A stretch of 40,027 nucleotides of DNA from Nanobdellota archaeon (GTDB lineage: Archaea > Nanobdellota > Nanobdellia > Woesearchaeales > GW2011-AR4): positions 1 through 40,027 of the forward strand of contig JADFLA010000007.1 in NCBI GenBank assembly GCA_022564635.1. Direction: 5' to 3'. A program made the translations under genes and the position numbers. The notes below the pieces were generated by a model. That model worked only from the letters and a program-made list of their open reading frames with translations, did not search any database and was not told where the DNA came from. Positions 18,401 to 25,696 of this stretch are shown piece by piece (position 1 is the first letter of the stretch; each line of letters opens with the position of its first letter).

Positions 18401-18564
18401 TGGGTCTTGAAAATAAACCAGTGATAGATTATTCCCCATCATTATCATGGTATTTACCAACATCTGGGGAGGGTACAAAATATGTCTATGTAAGATTCCA
18501 AAATTATGCCGATCTTTGGAGTGGAACCATTCTTGATAGAATAGAGTTAAGTACATCAAGTTAA
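15478..18564 (+). CDS. Surface lipoprotein, paralog family member 2, with six tandem Ig-like repeats
   Basis: The 1028-residue protein has a lipoprotein signal (FISSCG). The same two N-terminal domains as its neighbours follow: AQGLVMDFVQNYPQQKF, later ILATACYPYFTKASPTVCID, GAPIAVTKVE, IHIKNVGDGDV. A threonine- and proline-rich linker (about 425-465) leads to six repeats of 92-96 residues (467-1028). Each has the pattern GxTGTVKI, then LxCSDPSGCKNMQIAN with a probable local disulfide, then SGDGTKxVWVRFQN and a closing strand with I(I/L)L. This resembles Ig-like stalk or adhesin repeats ending in GDGTKTVYVQF known from bacterial surface proteins. The product is probably a long surface stalk or adhesin. 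Confidence 0.8.
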   Translation: MSKKKRIGFLSLFLLLLVIFISSCGLIKKDEGDGAKFERGAQGLVMDFVQNYPQQKFLVSNEDEDIVVAINVRNIGTYPIKSSKKSQDEEEGIFGLGKIYISGFDDEIIDMSGLTDEDITKLKNSDRVDISELALEELLAIRDEYYPQIKNDQINNRKTTLVTINVVGILDEKKKDAILNLYKKGTQKARRSKSLSGMFLQPASEINPKGGFDSTEFEGKIKADKIIVDQYDPVILATACYPYFTKASPTVCIDPFPFEHREEKVCEIGSVTLSSQGAPIAVTKVEQEAATGKIQFKIHIKNVGDGDVIWNKDTSEDISKLDGLLNRCSPLGGGILKRKDFDRVQLESIKIGNVDMFKERKCSPFADGTDNIVKLFNGEGFVICTLNVRDLGSIQSAYTSPLNIELRYAYRSTISKQIKISKLTTIDSEPTDSRPTTRERAEERPPDIPAETGVPSIPIEQIDTVSGPTGTVKINNDDKATSKTSVTLSFTCSDPIGCKNMKVANTQAALKSALLIPYITKMSRLIPSGDGTKYVWVRFQNRADIWSHEFVDSILLRTIGPTGSIKIDEDAKNTLTKSVILNLHCSDPSGCKRMRIANEQKDLAYATQKIYDSLVPSWELSTADGTKTKAVWVQFENEVGLWGNELVDTIIFGALPPGTIMIDEDASTTSTTKVFLNLFCSDPSGCTNMQIANKRKDFDNAKIIPFSSPINWFLPSGDGTKSVWFKYLSGNNIWSEAFADSIILSTLDLLGDILIDDDALTTSTSLVTLRLYCFDKSGCDKMQIADTYSGLAGADSEDFKPEILWTLPSGDGTKIVWFRYLNGNQIWSEAFFDKITLGKIPTGTVKINFDNKATTSTAVILTFTCSEPNGCKNMQIAHTDATLPFAPIREFKDQTNDWILTSGDGPKSVFVRFQNEDGFWGNGNADVIILRTSGPTGTVKINGVAESTSSRSVDLSLSCKDLSGCKNMQISNNRVGLENKPVIDYSPSLSWYLPTSGEGTKYVYVRFQNYADLWSGTILDRIELSTSS
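16876..18561 (+). repeat. Six tandem coding repeats (about 280 bp each) in the stalk lipoprotein
   Basis: Six in-frame units start at about 16876, 17155, 17443, 17719, 17998 and 18277. Units 1, 5 and 6 share TGTVKI and unit 2 has TGSIKI; all have a Cys pair about 5-6 residues apart, a (G/A)DG(T/P)K or GEGTK turn, and a W(S/G) or similar turn near the end. DNA identity between units is partial, so the array is old rather than freshly amplified. Confidence 0.8.
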
Positions 18565-18792
18565 AAATCATCTTGTTCAACTTAGTAGGCAACTAAAATC
18601 ACTTTAAATAATACCTTATACTTATTGTGTAAAGTTAACACCAATAATTTATTGAAAAAAATACAGGTCAATTATATATGCATCGTATAATGATTATTTT
18701 AAACGATAATTTTTTTACAATGAAAAAATATAAAATTAATTTTTATTCTTTTTGAAGTAAAATTATTTTATTGACTAAGAGAATATAGAAAC

Positions 18793-18816
18793 CTTTAAAT
18801 AAAAGAAATCAAATTA
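18793..18816 (+). promoter_or_regulatory. Promoter of lipoprotein 3, duplicated before lipoprotein 4
   Basis: CTTTAAATAAAAGAAATC at 18793 and onward is a TATA-type promoter 42 nt before ATG 18835. The same 24 bases with one change occur at 20144-20167, 40 nt before the next paralog. The rest of 18565-18792 is AT-rich; I see nothing else in it. Confidence 0.6.
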
Positions 18817-18834
18817 TAAATCAGTTATTAAAAA

Positions 18835-19884
18835 ATGAGAAAAAATAGGAATTTAATATTAATTGCTTTTAGTGCAGTTTTCTTATTATTTATAGCAGCT
18901 TGTGATAGGGGGGGGGTTGTTGTTGGTGGTGGTGCGCCTACAACACCTTTTATAGGCGGTACACAAGGTCTGGAAATAAGTTTTTTAGAGGGAAATCCGC
19001 CTGAAGAGGTTACTGATGGAGATACTTTTCCTTTCCAAGCTGTAGTTAAATTAGTAAACAATGGTGAATTTAATATAGGTCAAGATAAGGTGAAGGTTAG
19101 TTTGATTGGTTTTTTGCCTAGTGATTTTCGTTTAGGGGACCCAAATGTTTTTGTTAATACTGATTTAATTGACAAACCTCCTGAAGACGAGCTTCGTGGA
19201 AAGAAAAAGGATTCTGAAGGCAATATTTTAGAACCTATTGAGGCTTTTGTGACATTCCCAACTGAATTAAAATCTTTTGGTTTTAAAGAAAGCATAGCAG
19301 GAAATACCGTTTTTATTTTTAGAGCAGATGTTTGTTATGAATATGAAACAAACGCCTTATCTGAAATCTGCGTATTAGAGAACTTGGTGGATGTAAGAGA
19401 TGATGCTATTTGCGATCCTAGCGAATCAAAAACTATTTTTAGCTCTGGTAGCCCAGTTCAAGTAACTTCATTTAAGCAGAATGTTGCCGGAAGGAACAAA
19501 ATCCAGTTCAGCTTTGATATTGTACACTCAGGACAAGGAACTCTTTTCAAGCCTGGTGCAGAAGATAATGCACCTAATTGCCCGAAAGATTCTTCCACAA
19601 GAAGGAGGGTAGAGAATAGGGTTTTTGCTACTATATCTACAGGGCTTGATAATATTGCAGGTACTGCAAGCTTAAAATGTGTTGGATTGGGTCCTGATGA
19701 AAATAAGAAGGTTGCAAGTGGAGTACTGACATTAGTCGATGGTAAGAGAACTGTTACATGCACCCAGAACCTGGAAGAAGACAGGACTGACTTTAAAAAG
19801 AATATCGATATTAATGTAAAGTTTAATTATCTTGAAAATGTAGATCAGGAAGTTCTGGTTAAGCATTTGGTTGATGATCCATAA
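18835..19884 (+). CDS. Surface lipoprotein, paralog family member 3
   Basis: The 349-residue protein carries a signal with lipobox IAAC (FLLFIAACDRGG), then a Gly/Val linker. The shared domain 1 follows (GGTQGLEISFLEGNPPEEVT, then VVKLVNNGEFNIG), then shared domain 2 (RADVCYEYETNALSEICVLE, SGSPVQVTSFKQ, IQFSFDIVHSGQGTLF). It is the shortest member and has only the two family domains, with no stalk. It is closest to the next gene, with conserved blocks and a duplicated promoter, so the pair arose by a recent tandem duplication. A homopolymer of nine G near 18909-18917 lies in the coding region just after the lipobox and could be prone to slippage. Confidence 0.75.
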   Translation: MRKNRNLILIAFSAVFLLFIAACDRGGVVVGGGAPTTPFIGGTQGLEISFLEGNPPEEVTDGDTFPFQAVVKLVNNGEFNIGQDKVKVSLIGFLPSDFRLGDPNVFVNTDLIDKPPEDELRGKKKDSEGNILEPIEAFVTFPTELKSFGFKESIAGNTVFIFRADVCYEYETNALSEICVLENLVDVRDDAICDPSESKTIFSSGSPVQVTSFKQNVAGRNKIQFSFDIVHSGQGTLFKPGAEDNAPNCPKDSSTRRRVENRVFATISTGLDNIAGTASLKCVGLGPDENKKVASGVLTLVDGKRTVTCTQNLEEDRTDFKKNIDINVKFNYLENVDQEVLVKHLVDDP

Positions 19885-19965
19885 AAACTGATAAATATTT
19901 ATTTCTTGGTTATATGTTTTTTAGTAGTACTTTAGCATCTTGAAGTATATTTAGTATATTAATAA

Positions 19966-20091
19966 TTTCAATCTGCCTTCGGCAAAAAATTTGTTTTTAT
20001 GTTTTATTTAATCTTTTCAATCCGGCTTCGCTTTCGCTCAGCCAAATTTTACTGCTCGGCGTTGCTTTTCTGTCATAGCGCAACGCCTCGC
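19966..20091. repeat. Dispersed multi-hairpin repeat R1, copy b (without the 39-nt module)
   Basis: This copy matches R1a at 6761-6911. It has a small hairpin GCCTTCGGC (19975-19983), TTTCAATCCGGCTTCG (20015 onward), CAGCCAAATTTTACTG, and the perfect hairpin GGCGTTGC/GCAACGCC with loop length conserved. It lacks the 39-nt insert of copy a; the first arm is only GGCT-N12-AGCC. It fills the gap between two lipoprotein paralogs, downstream of one and upstream of the promoter of the other. Confidence 0.75.
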
Positions 20092-20143
20092 ATATTTATT
20101 CAATAATTATTTTTAATGCAATCAATTATTTATTTCTAGAAAG

Positions 20144-20167
20144 CTTTAAATAAAAGAAATTAAATTA
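20144..20167 (+). promoter_or_regulatory. Promoter of lipoprotein 4, duplicate of the lipoprotein 3 promoter
   Basis: CTTTAAATAAAAGAAATT at 20144 and onward matches 18793-18816 in 23 of 24 bases and sits at nearly the same distance from the start codon (40 against 42 nt). This suggests that gene and promoter were duplicated together. Confidence 0.6.
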
Positions 20168-20183
20168 AAGTAAATATTATAAA

Positions 20184-22178
20184 ATGAAGCAAAAAAATGG
20201 TGTAATATTATTAGTTTTTGGTATAGTTCTCTTATTGTTTATAGCTGGGTGTGATGGCAAGAAAGATGTAATATCAAGGGATTCTCCTTTTGTTGGTGGG
20301 ACTAAGGGTTTAGAGATAAAGTTTTTAAAAGATGCTCCACCATCAGAAATAACTGACAATAACCTTTTTCCCTTTAAGGTTGTATTAAGTATAACAAATG
20401 AGGGAGAATTTGATGGAGACCCTATTGAACTTGGTTTAGAAACAAATCGGATCAGGGTTGATTTAAAGGGATTTTTGCCAGACGATTTTGGTGTAAATAA
20501 GGGAGAGATAACAAATATAAATCCTGAAGATAATTTAATCGCAAGAAAAAAGGATTCTGAAGGGAATATTATAGAACCTGTGGAAGTTTTTGTGACCATA
20601 CCGCAGCCAGGTGGTAGAGACCTAAAGCTAGGTGAGAATAAAATCTCGGCAAATACAGAGTTTACTTTTAGAGTTGATATCTGTTATCAATATGGATCTG
20701 ATGCCATAGCAAAAATTTGCATTTTAGAGAACATGATTGCTCCGGCTGATGATGCTATTTGTAATCCAAGAGAGGGAAAGAGAGTTTTCAGTTCTAGTTC
20801 ACCTGTTAGAGTAACATCATTTAGGCAGACTGTTGCTGGAGAAAATAAGATACAGTTTAGCTTTGATATAGAGCATTCTGGTCCGGGTAAAGTTTTCAAG
20901 AATGTACGCCCAACATCTACTACTGGATGCCCAAAAGATTTGGGTGGTAAAAGGCGTGAGGAAAATAAAGTTGAGGTTACTGTTAAAACCGGGCTTGGAA
21001 GCACCGGCTTATCATGTGTTGGGCTGAGAAATAGTAAGGAAGGTGGTAAAAATGGAGAGGTTACATTAGTTGGTGGTAAAAGAACAATAACTTGTACACA
21101 AGAAATTGCACCTCAGTTTAAGATTGATTTAGAAAAAAATGTAGATATAGAATTAAGGTTTGATTATTCTGATAGCGTAGATAGGAAGGTTTTGGCCAAG
21201 CATATAGAAGTAGTTGGTCCTCCTACAGAAGAACCTCCTATAGTTGATGGAGAACTGAATTTTTGTGGCCCTTTCTTTAATAATGTCAAAACATTTTGCA
21301 GGGATGGTGCTTGTAGTGATTTTGGTACGAGTTGTACTGGTACTGATTTTTGTAAATGTGCTGGTACCTTAACTCCATGCGCTGGAACGTGCCCATTACC
21401 TACAGATGTAGACGATACCGGACCTCGAGTTGGTGATATAGAACCAGAGTTCGCAATAGCTGGGTCTAGTCAAGTATTTGTCATTCAGGATGTTTTTGAT
21501 ACAGGAAGTGGTGTAACTTCTTGCAGATTTACTTTTGTTGGTTCTATTAATATGAATCCAGTAGATGTGGGGGGGATCCAAGGACCAGTAAATTGTGATA
21601 AGGAAACACAAAAATGCGATTTTTGGGAATCTGTGAGTATTCCTGAAGATCAGGGAGACTTTCAGATACACGCAGAATGCACAAATGGTGCAGGTATAAA
21701 AAATACTGATAATATAGTTGGTCAAGATCTTAGTTTTCTAACTGTAAGGGTTAAAAAACCTGATGATCCTGGGGTTACAGCAGGAGAAAAAATTGATCCT
21801 GTGATTGGAGATTTGGTAATAAATATTGCAACAATTGACCAACCACAACAATTTTTAGTTGTAGGTATACAAGATGAACAAAGTGGTATAAAAAGATGTG
21901 AATTGGTAATACCTAACTATCAGGGTCCGCAACCGGGGGTAATGATACTTCAAGGACCACTACCTTGTTTTGGAAAAGATAAAGTTGACAAAGAGGGTAA
22001 AGAAGGCAACCACGGTTCATGTAGCGCTATTATTAATTTTAAGATTGAGAGTAAAAACGAAGCTGGAGGGACGATAATTACACCTGGTTCACGTAGTCTT
22101 AAAGTAGTGTGTGAGGATCGTGCAGGTAATACGAAAACAACACCTAGTTTACCGATCACACTACTTCCTCAACCCTAG
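20184..22178 (+). CDS. Surface lipoprotein, paralog family member 4, with Cys-rich and Ig-like extension
   Basis: The 664-residue protein has lipobox IAGC (LLLFIAGCDGK) and the shared domains 1 (GGTKGLEIKFLKDAPPSEIT) and 2 (RVDICYQYGSDAIAKICILE, SSSPVRVTSFRQ, FSFDIEHSGPGKVF). It adds a Cys-rich module at about 355-410 (FCGPFFNNVKTFCRDGACSD, then CKCAGTLTPCAGTC) and two Ig-like domains (about 415-530 and 535-664) with matching DTGSGVTSCRF and DEQSGIKRCEL motifs. It is the paralog of the preceding gene with a different C-terminal payload. The family thus shows one shared base with variable exposed tips. Confidence 0.75.
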   Translation: MKQKNGVILLVFGIVLLLFIAGCDGKKDVISRDSPFVGGTKGLEIKFLKDAPPSEITDNNLFPFKVVLSITNEGEFDGDPIELGLETNRIRVDLKGFLPDDFGVNKGEITNINPEDNLIARKKDSEGNIIEPVEVFVTIPQPGGRDLKLGENKISANTEFTFRVDICYQYGSDAIAKICILENMIAPADDAICNPREGKRVFSSSSPVRVTSFRQTVAGENKIQFSFDIEHSGPGKVFKNVRPTSTTGCPKDLGGKRREENKVEVTVKTGLGSTGLSCVGLRNSKEGGKNGEVTLVGGKRTITCTQEIAPQFKIDLEKNVDIELRFDYSDSVDRKVLAKHIEVVGPPTEEPPIVDGELNFCGPFFNNVKTFCRDGACSDFGTSCTGTDFCKCAGTLTPCAGTCPLPTDVDDTGPRVGDIEPEFAIAGSSQVFVIQDVFDTGSGVTSCRFTFVGSINMNPVDVGGIQGPVNCDKETQKCDFWESVSIPEDQGDFQIHAECTNGAGIKNTDNIVGQDLSFLTVRVKKPDDPGVTAGEKIDPVIGDLVINIATIDQPQQFLVVGIQDEQSGIKRCELVIPNYQGPQPGVMILQGPLPCFGKDKVDKEGKEGNHGSCSAIINFKIESKNEAGGTIITPGSRSLKVVCEDRAGNTKTTPSLPITLLPQP

Positions 22179-22228
22179 AGATTTTTCATTAAAATTATAA
22201 TCAATTATACATAATATGAGATTGGTTC

Positions 22229-23188
22229 TTATTTTTTAGACCCATAAAGAACAAATTGGCTCAATAATGCTTCTAATTGTATGAATTCATCTGATCCTTC
22301 TGTTAACCTGAATTCGATTTCTCCGCATTTTTCCATCAGGAGCATTTTCTTTTCATTGTCTATATCAAGATTAAGAATTTCTTGCTGGATTTGTTTTATT
22401 ATATCCAAACCAGAAAGGCCATAGTTTAGCATTACATCCATTAATTTGTTTCTTGCATCAATAAACTTGTTGGATAATGCTAGTTTTAGGACTTCATCAA
22501 TTTCTTTTGGTCTAGCTACAGAAGCCATTGAATAGATAATTTCATCTGTTATATTGTTGCTTATGGCTGCAGAACTCTGCATTATGTTGTTTATTTTTCT
22601 TGCGTCTCCTTCGCTTATGTTAAATAAAGCTTCTTTTGCTTTTTCATCCACTTTTATTTTTTCGTCTTTCTCAATTTTCTCTATTATAGAATAAATTTCT
22701 TTTTTATCTAATGGTTTAAATCTAAACATTGCACATCTGCTTTGTATTGGGTCTATGATCTTAGATGAATAGTTACACGAAATTATGAATCTGGTTGTCT
22801 GAGTATAATTTTCCATTGTTCTCCTTAATGCTTGTTGTGCTTCTCTTGTTAAGGCGTCTGCTTCATCAAGATATATTATTTTAAATGGGACATCTCCAAT
22901 TGCTTTTGTCCTCGCAAAATCTTTTACCTTGTTTCTTATTATATCAATTCCACGCTCATCAGAAGCATTTAACTCTAAAAAATTTTGGTGCCAGGAATCT
23001 CCAAATAATTTTTTTGCTACCATAAGGGCTAAGCTCGTTTTTCCCGTACCTGCTGGTCCAGCGAATAGTAGGTGCGGAATATTCTGCATCTCGACAAAGG
23101 CTTTTATTCTTTTTACTATCTCTTTCTGGCCTTTTATTTCTGAGAAGTCTTTTGGCCTGTATTTTTCCGTCCAAATAGCGCTATCCAT
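22229..23188 (-). CDS. rfcS: Replication factor C small subunit (clamp loader)
   Basis: The 319-residue AAA+ protein begins DSAIWTEKYRPKDFSEIKGQ, the conserved RFC start. It has Walker A GPAGTGKTSLAL (about residues 44-55), Walker B IIYLDEADAL, and the SRC motif SRCAMFRF that supplies the arginine finger; the C-terminal collar domain is complete. With the large subunit it loads PCNA onto primed DNA. Length is normal. The large-subunit gene is not in this window. It is convergent with the lipoprotein block, 50 bp away. Confidence 0.95.
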   Translation of the reverse strand: MDSAIWTEKYRPKDFSEIKGQKEIVKRIKAFVEMQNIPHLLFAGPAGTGKTSLALMVAKKLFGDSWHQNFLELNASDERGIDIIRNKVKDFARTKAIGDVPFKIIYLDEADALTREAQQALRRTMENYTQTTRFIISCNYSSKIIDPIQSRCAMFRFKPLDKKEIYSIIEKIEKDEKIKVDEKAKEALFNISEGDARKINNIMQSSAAISNNITDEIIYSMASVARPKEIDEVLKLALSNKFIDARNKLMDVMLNYGLSGLDIIKQIQQEILNLDIDNEKKMLLMEKCGEIEFRLTEGSDEFIQLEALLSQFVLYGSKK

Positions 23189-23326
23189 AGAGGTTAAAGA
23201 ATGAAGGAGAATTTAAAAACATTACTAAATAAAACTTTACAATGAATTAGAAATAAAATCAATAGAATATACAACAATAATATGAAAATAAATAATATTA
23301 AAATAATTAAAAACTTAGAAAAAGGG

Positions 23327-23590
23327 TTAAATAATATCTTCCTCTGCGACAACCATGAAGTCCCCCATGGCTATAACAGCGCTGAAAGGTATTAAGATAT
23401 GGCCATCAGAGTCTTTTTCAAGCTCTAATTTGGTTGTATAAGATGTAGGATTGTGGAGTACTAGATGGATTAGCTCACCAGAACGTGTTTCAAATATTAA
23501 ATCTCCTACTTCTCCAAAGCGTTTTCCAGTTTTGCTGACAACTGTTTTACCAATAAGTTGCTTTGAAAATTTCTTCTCTTCTTCTGCCAT
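23327..23590 (-). CDS. PRC-barrel domain protein
   Basis: I start at ATG 23590 (87 residues, MAEEEKKFSKQLIGK); upstream in-frame non-ATG codons exist but the GAGGGG stretch 7 nt upstream favours this ATG. The body KTVVSKTGKRFGEVGDLIFE followed by IPFSAVIAMGDFMVV is a single PRC-barrel domain, the fold of the photosynthetic reaction-centre H chain and of RimM. Small stand-alone copies are common in archaea; their role is not settled, with RNA metabolism and cell division proposed for some. No partner is implied by the neighbours. Confidence 0.8.
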   Translation of the reverse strand: MAEEEKKFSKQLIGKTVVSKTGKRFGEVGDLIFETRSGELIHLVLHNPTSYTTKLELEKDSDGHILIPFSAVIAMGDFMVVAEEDII

Positions 23591-23659
23591 AATACCCCTC
23601 ACGAGTAAATATTGTTAATTAAAATAACTCAAGTTATATATAAACTTTTTGATTGATAT

Positions 23660-24505
23660 TTATTTAATTTCTGACAATAAAGTACTAACTTCTGCTTCAT
23701 TATAGCATGTTTCCCTTAACCCACAATTAACACATTTATTCTTATTTTCGCAATAATTTGGAATATCTTGATTTTTTAATAAGTCTTGCACTTCTTTCAC
23801 TAAATTCATTATTTCTTCTTTCATGAATGGATTTATTGATATATGTCTTGTTTCTTTTGCATCAAGGTAGTGGACAAGGCCTTCTTTAACATTTGTCTTA
23901 AATTTTTCTTCAATTAACATAGAATAAGCTGCAATTTGAATACGATGGCCTGGCCACATGCCTTGCTTTGGCATTTTTCCTGTTTTTAGCTCAATAGGAA
24001 CATAACCATCTTCATAAATTTCTACTTTATCTACTATTCCTTTTAATTGTAAGTTATTTGAATCTAGCCTTATTTCAGAAATTATTTTTGGTGTTAATTT
24101 TTTCCATAATTCTGGGCCATAAACGTTATATTTTTGTATAAAATCAAAAATATTTTTTGCTCTTGTTTCTGCTTCATCTAAAATCAATGGCCATGTTCTT
24201 TTAAATACATCCACAATATCAAGATTTACTTCTTTAATTTTTGATTTGTTTTTTATTATCTTTTCTCTCAATGCTTTTGAATAAAATGATTTATATGTTG
24301 TTATCAATTCATTGTATTGTATTTTTTCTTTTATTGTTCTAACAATCTTCTCTTCACTTTGATTAATAAAATCGTAGATTTCATGCCTTAAAGAACCTAA
24401 AACAGTGCTTTCTTTTGGTGGCTCTTTTAAAGCCAAAACTTGCTGCAGAAAGAGTTTTCTTGAGCAAAAAAGATACGTACTTAACATTGATACAGAAATT
24501 TTCAT
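23660..24505 (-). CDS. Cas4-like PD-(D/E)XK nuclease, stand-alone
   Basis: The 281-residue protein has an N-terminal STYLFCSRKLFLQ with Cys14. The nuclease core follows: His in LGSLRHE, Asp in GIVDKVEI, IELKTGK carrying the E-x-K, and the RIQIAAYSML motif. The C-terminal cluster CENKNKCVNCGLRETC could join Cys14 in an iron-sulfur cluster. This is the Cas4/RecB-like layout, acting on single-stranded ends in the known family members. Typical Cas4 is near 200 residues; this one has an extra helical insert at about 50-130. No CRISPR array or other cas gene is in the window, so a repair or mobile-element role is as likely as adaptation. Confidence 0.85.
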   Translation of the reverse strand: MKISVSMLSTYLFCSRKLFLQQVLALKEPPKESTVLGSLRHEIYDFINQSEEKIVRTIKEKIQYNELITTYKSFYSKALREKIIKNKSKIKEVNLDIVDVFKRTWPLILDEAETRAKNIFDFIQKYNVYGPELWKKLTPKIISEIRLDSNNLQLKGIVDKVEIYEDGYVPIELKTGKMPKQGMWPGHRIQIAAYSMLIEEKFKTNVKEGLVHYLDAKETRHISINPFMKEEIMNLVKEVQDLLKNQDIPNYCENKNKCVNCGLRETCYNEAEVSTLLSEIK

Positions 24506-24525
24506 ATGGGAATAGAGTAATTATT

Positions 24526-24561
24526 CATTTAAATATCTTACGGGTAAATGTCCAGTGGTTA
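24526..24561 (-). promoter_or_regulatory. Upstream motif plus TATA box of the Cas4-like gene (shared with 37480-37515)
   Basis: On the minus strand CCACTGGACATTTACCCGT (24558-24540) is followed by the TATA-like GATATTTAAATG, centred about 27 nt before ATG 24505. The same arrangement, with 17 of 19 core bases identical, precedes the LAGLIDADG gene. It is a candidate activator or repressor site at the BRE/TATA. Confidence 0.5.
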
Positions 24562-24580
24562 GTTATCCATACACTACACC

Positions 24581-24594
24581 AAATATTTAAATAT
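24581..24594 (+). promoter_or_regulatory. TATA box of tyrS
   Basis: AAATATTTAAATAT, centred about 28 nt before ATG 24617, fits a leaderless or nearly leaderless archaeal promoter. Confidence 0.55.
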
Positions 24595-24616
24595 TAATCA
24601 AGAAATAGTAGAAATT

Positions 24617-25696
24617 ATGAATATTGGACAAAGATTAAAGCTTATAAAACAGATAGGAGAAGAAATAGTTACAGAAGAAGAATTAAAGGAATTGCTTAAG
24701 ACAAACAAAAAACCTGTTGCTTATGATGGATTTGAACCTAGTGGAACTACGATCCATATAGCGCAAGGACTTCTTAGGGCTATAAATGTCAATAAGATGA
24801 CTAAGGCTGGCTGTAAATTTAAGTTTTTAGTGGCTGATTGGCATGCATGGGCTAACAATAAGATGGACGGTAATTTAGAGAATATCCAAAAGGTTGGTAA
24901 ATACCTTATAGAAGTGTGGAAGGCTTGTGATATGGATTTTAAGAATGTGGAGTTTGTGTGGGCTAGCGAATTATTAAACAGTAGAGATTACTGGAAAACT
25001 GTAATGCAAGTTGCAAGGAATAGTACTTTGAAGAGAATTTTAAGAACTACTGAGATAATGGGTAGAAGTGAAAGTGATCTATTGCAAGCTTCTCAAATTA
25101 TCTATCCTTGTATGCAAGCTGCTGATATTTTTCATTTGAAAGCTGATATTTGCCAGCTTGGGCGAGACCAAGACAAAGTCAATATGGTTGCAAGGGAAAT
25201 TGGAGAAAAAATAGGATATTGGAAACCTATTATAATAAGTCATCACATGCTTATGGGATTACAAGAACCTGTATCTTCTAAGTTAGATGCAAGAGAAAGG
25301 GCTATTGCACTAAAAATGTCTAAATCCAAGCCAGATACTGCAATATTTATGAATGATACCGAAGAAGATATTAATAGAAAAATGAATAAAGCATGGTGCC
25401 CGGTAGGTGTTGTTGAAGAAAATCCTATTTTGGAGTATTGTAAATATATTATTTTTGAAAAATTCAAGACTATAAAAGTTGAAAGGCCAAAAAAATTTGG
25501 CGGTGATTTAGAGTTTAAGTCTTATGAAGAATTGGAGGGAGTATTTGCTAAAAAGAAATTGCATCCTATGGATCTAAAACGGAGTACTGCAAATTATTTA
25601 AACAAATTAATAGACCCTGTAAGGAAAAAGTTAGAGAAAAATAGAACTGCACAAAAATTGGCGGAAGAAATAAAAACTTTTGAGGTGACTAGGTAG
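24617..25696 (+). CDS. tyrS: Tyrosyl-tRNA synthetase, eukaryote/plant-like sequence
   Basis: The 359-residue class I synthetase has YDGFEPSGTTIHIAQG, in which HIAQG takes the HIGH position, and KMSKSKPD for KMSKS. VADWHAWANNKMDGNLENI, PCMQAADIFHLKADICQLGR and SHHMLMGLQ are the conserved core blocks. It attaches tyrosine to tRNA-Tyr. Several of these blocks (MTKAGC, NNKMxGxLxxI, MQxADIFxLKADICQLGxDQ) read closer to my recollection of plant and protist TyrRS than to the usual short archaeal form (IGFEPSG, HLGH). Length is slightly above the archaeal norm of about 310-320. It abuts the convergent M16 gene. Confidence 0.9.
   Translation: MNIGQRLKLIKQIGEEIVTEEELKELLKTNKKPVAYDGFEPSGTTIHIAQGLLRAINVNKMTKAGCKFKFLVADWHAWANNKMDGNLENIQKVGKYLIEVWKACDMDFKNVEFVWASELLNSRDYWKTVMQVARNSTLKRILRTTEIMGRSESDLLQASQIIYPCMQAADIFHLKADICQLGRDQDKVNMVAREIGEKIGYWKPIIISHHMLMGLQEPVSSKLDARERAIALKMSKSKPDTAIFMNDTEEDINRKMNKAWCPVGVVEENPILEYCKYIIFEKFKTIKVERPKKFGGDLEFKSYEELEGVFAKKKLHPMDLKRSTANYLNKLIDPVRKKLEKNRTAQKLAEEIKTFEVTR

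Noticed and set aside
16876-18561. Tandem DNA repeat array of a mobile or satellite type
   Set aside because: The period follows the reading frame of one long protein and the units have diverged at the DNA level, so it is a protein-domain repeat.
23660-24505. CRISPR-Cas locus suggested by the Cas4-like protein
   Set aside because: No repeat-spacer array and no other cas gene occurs in the window; the protein is better called a stand-alone Cas4-like nuclease.
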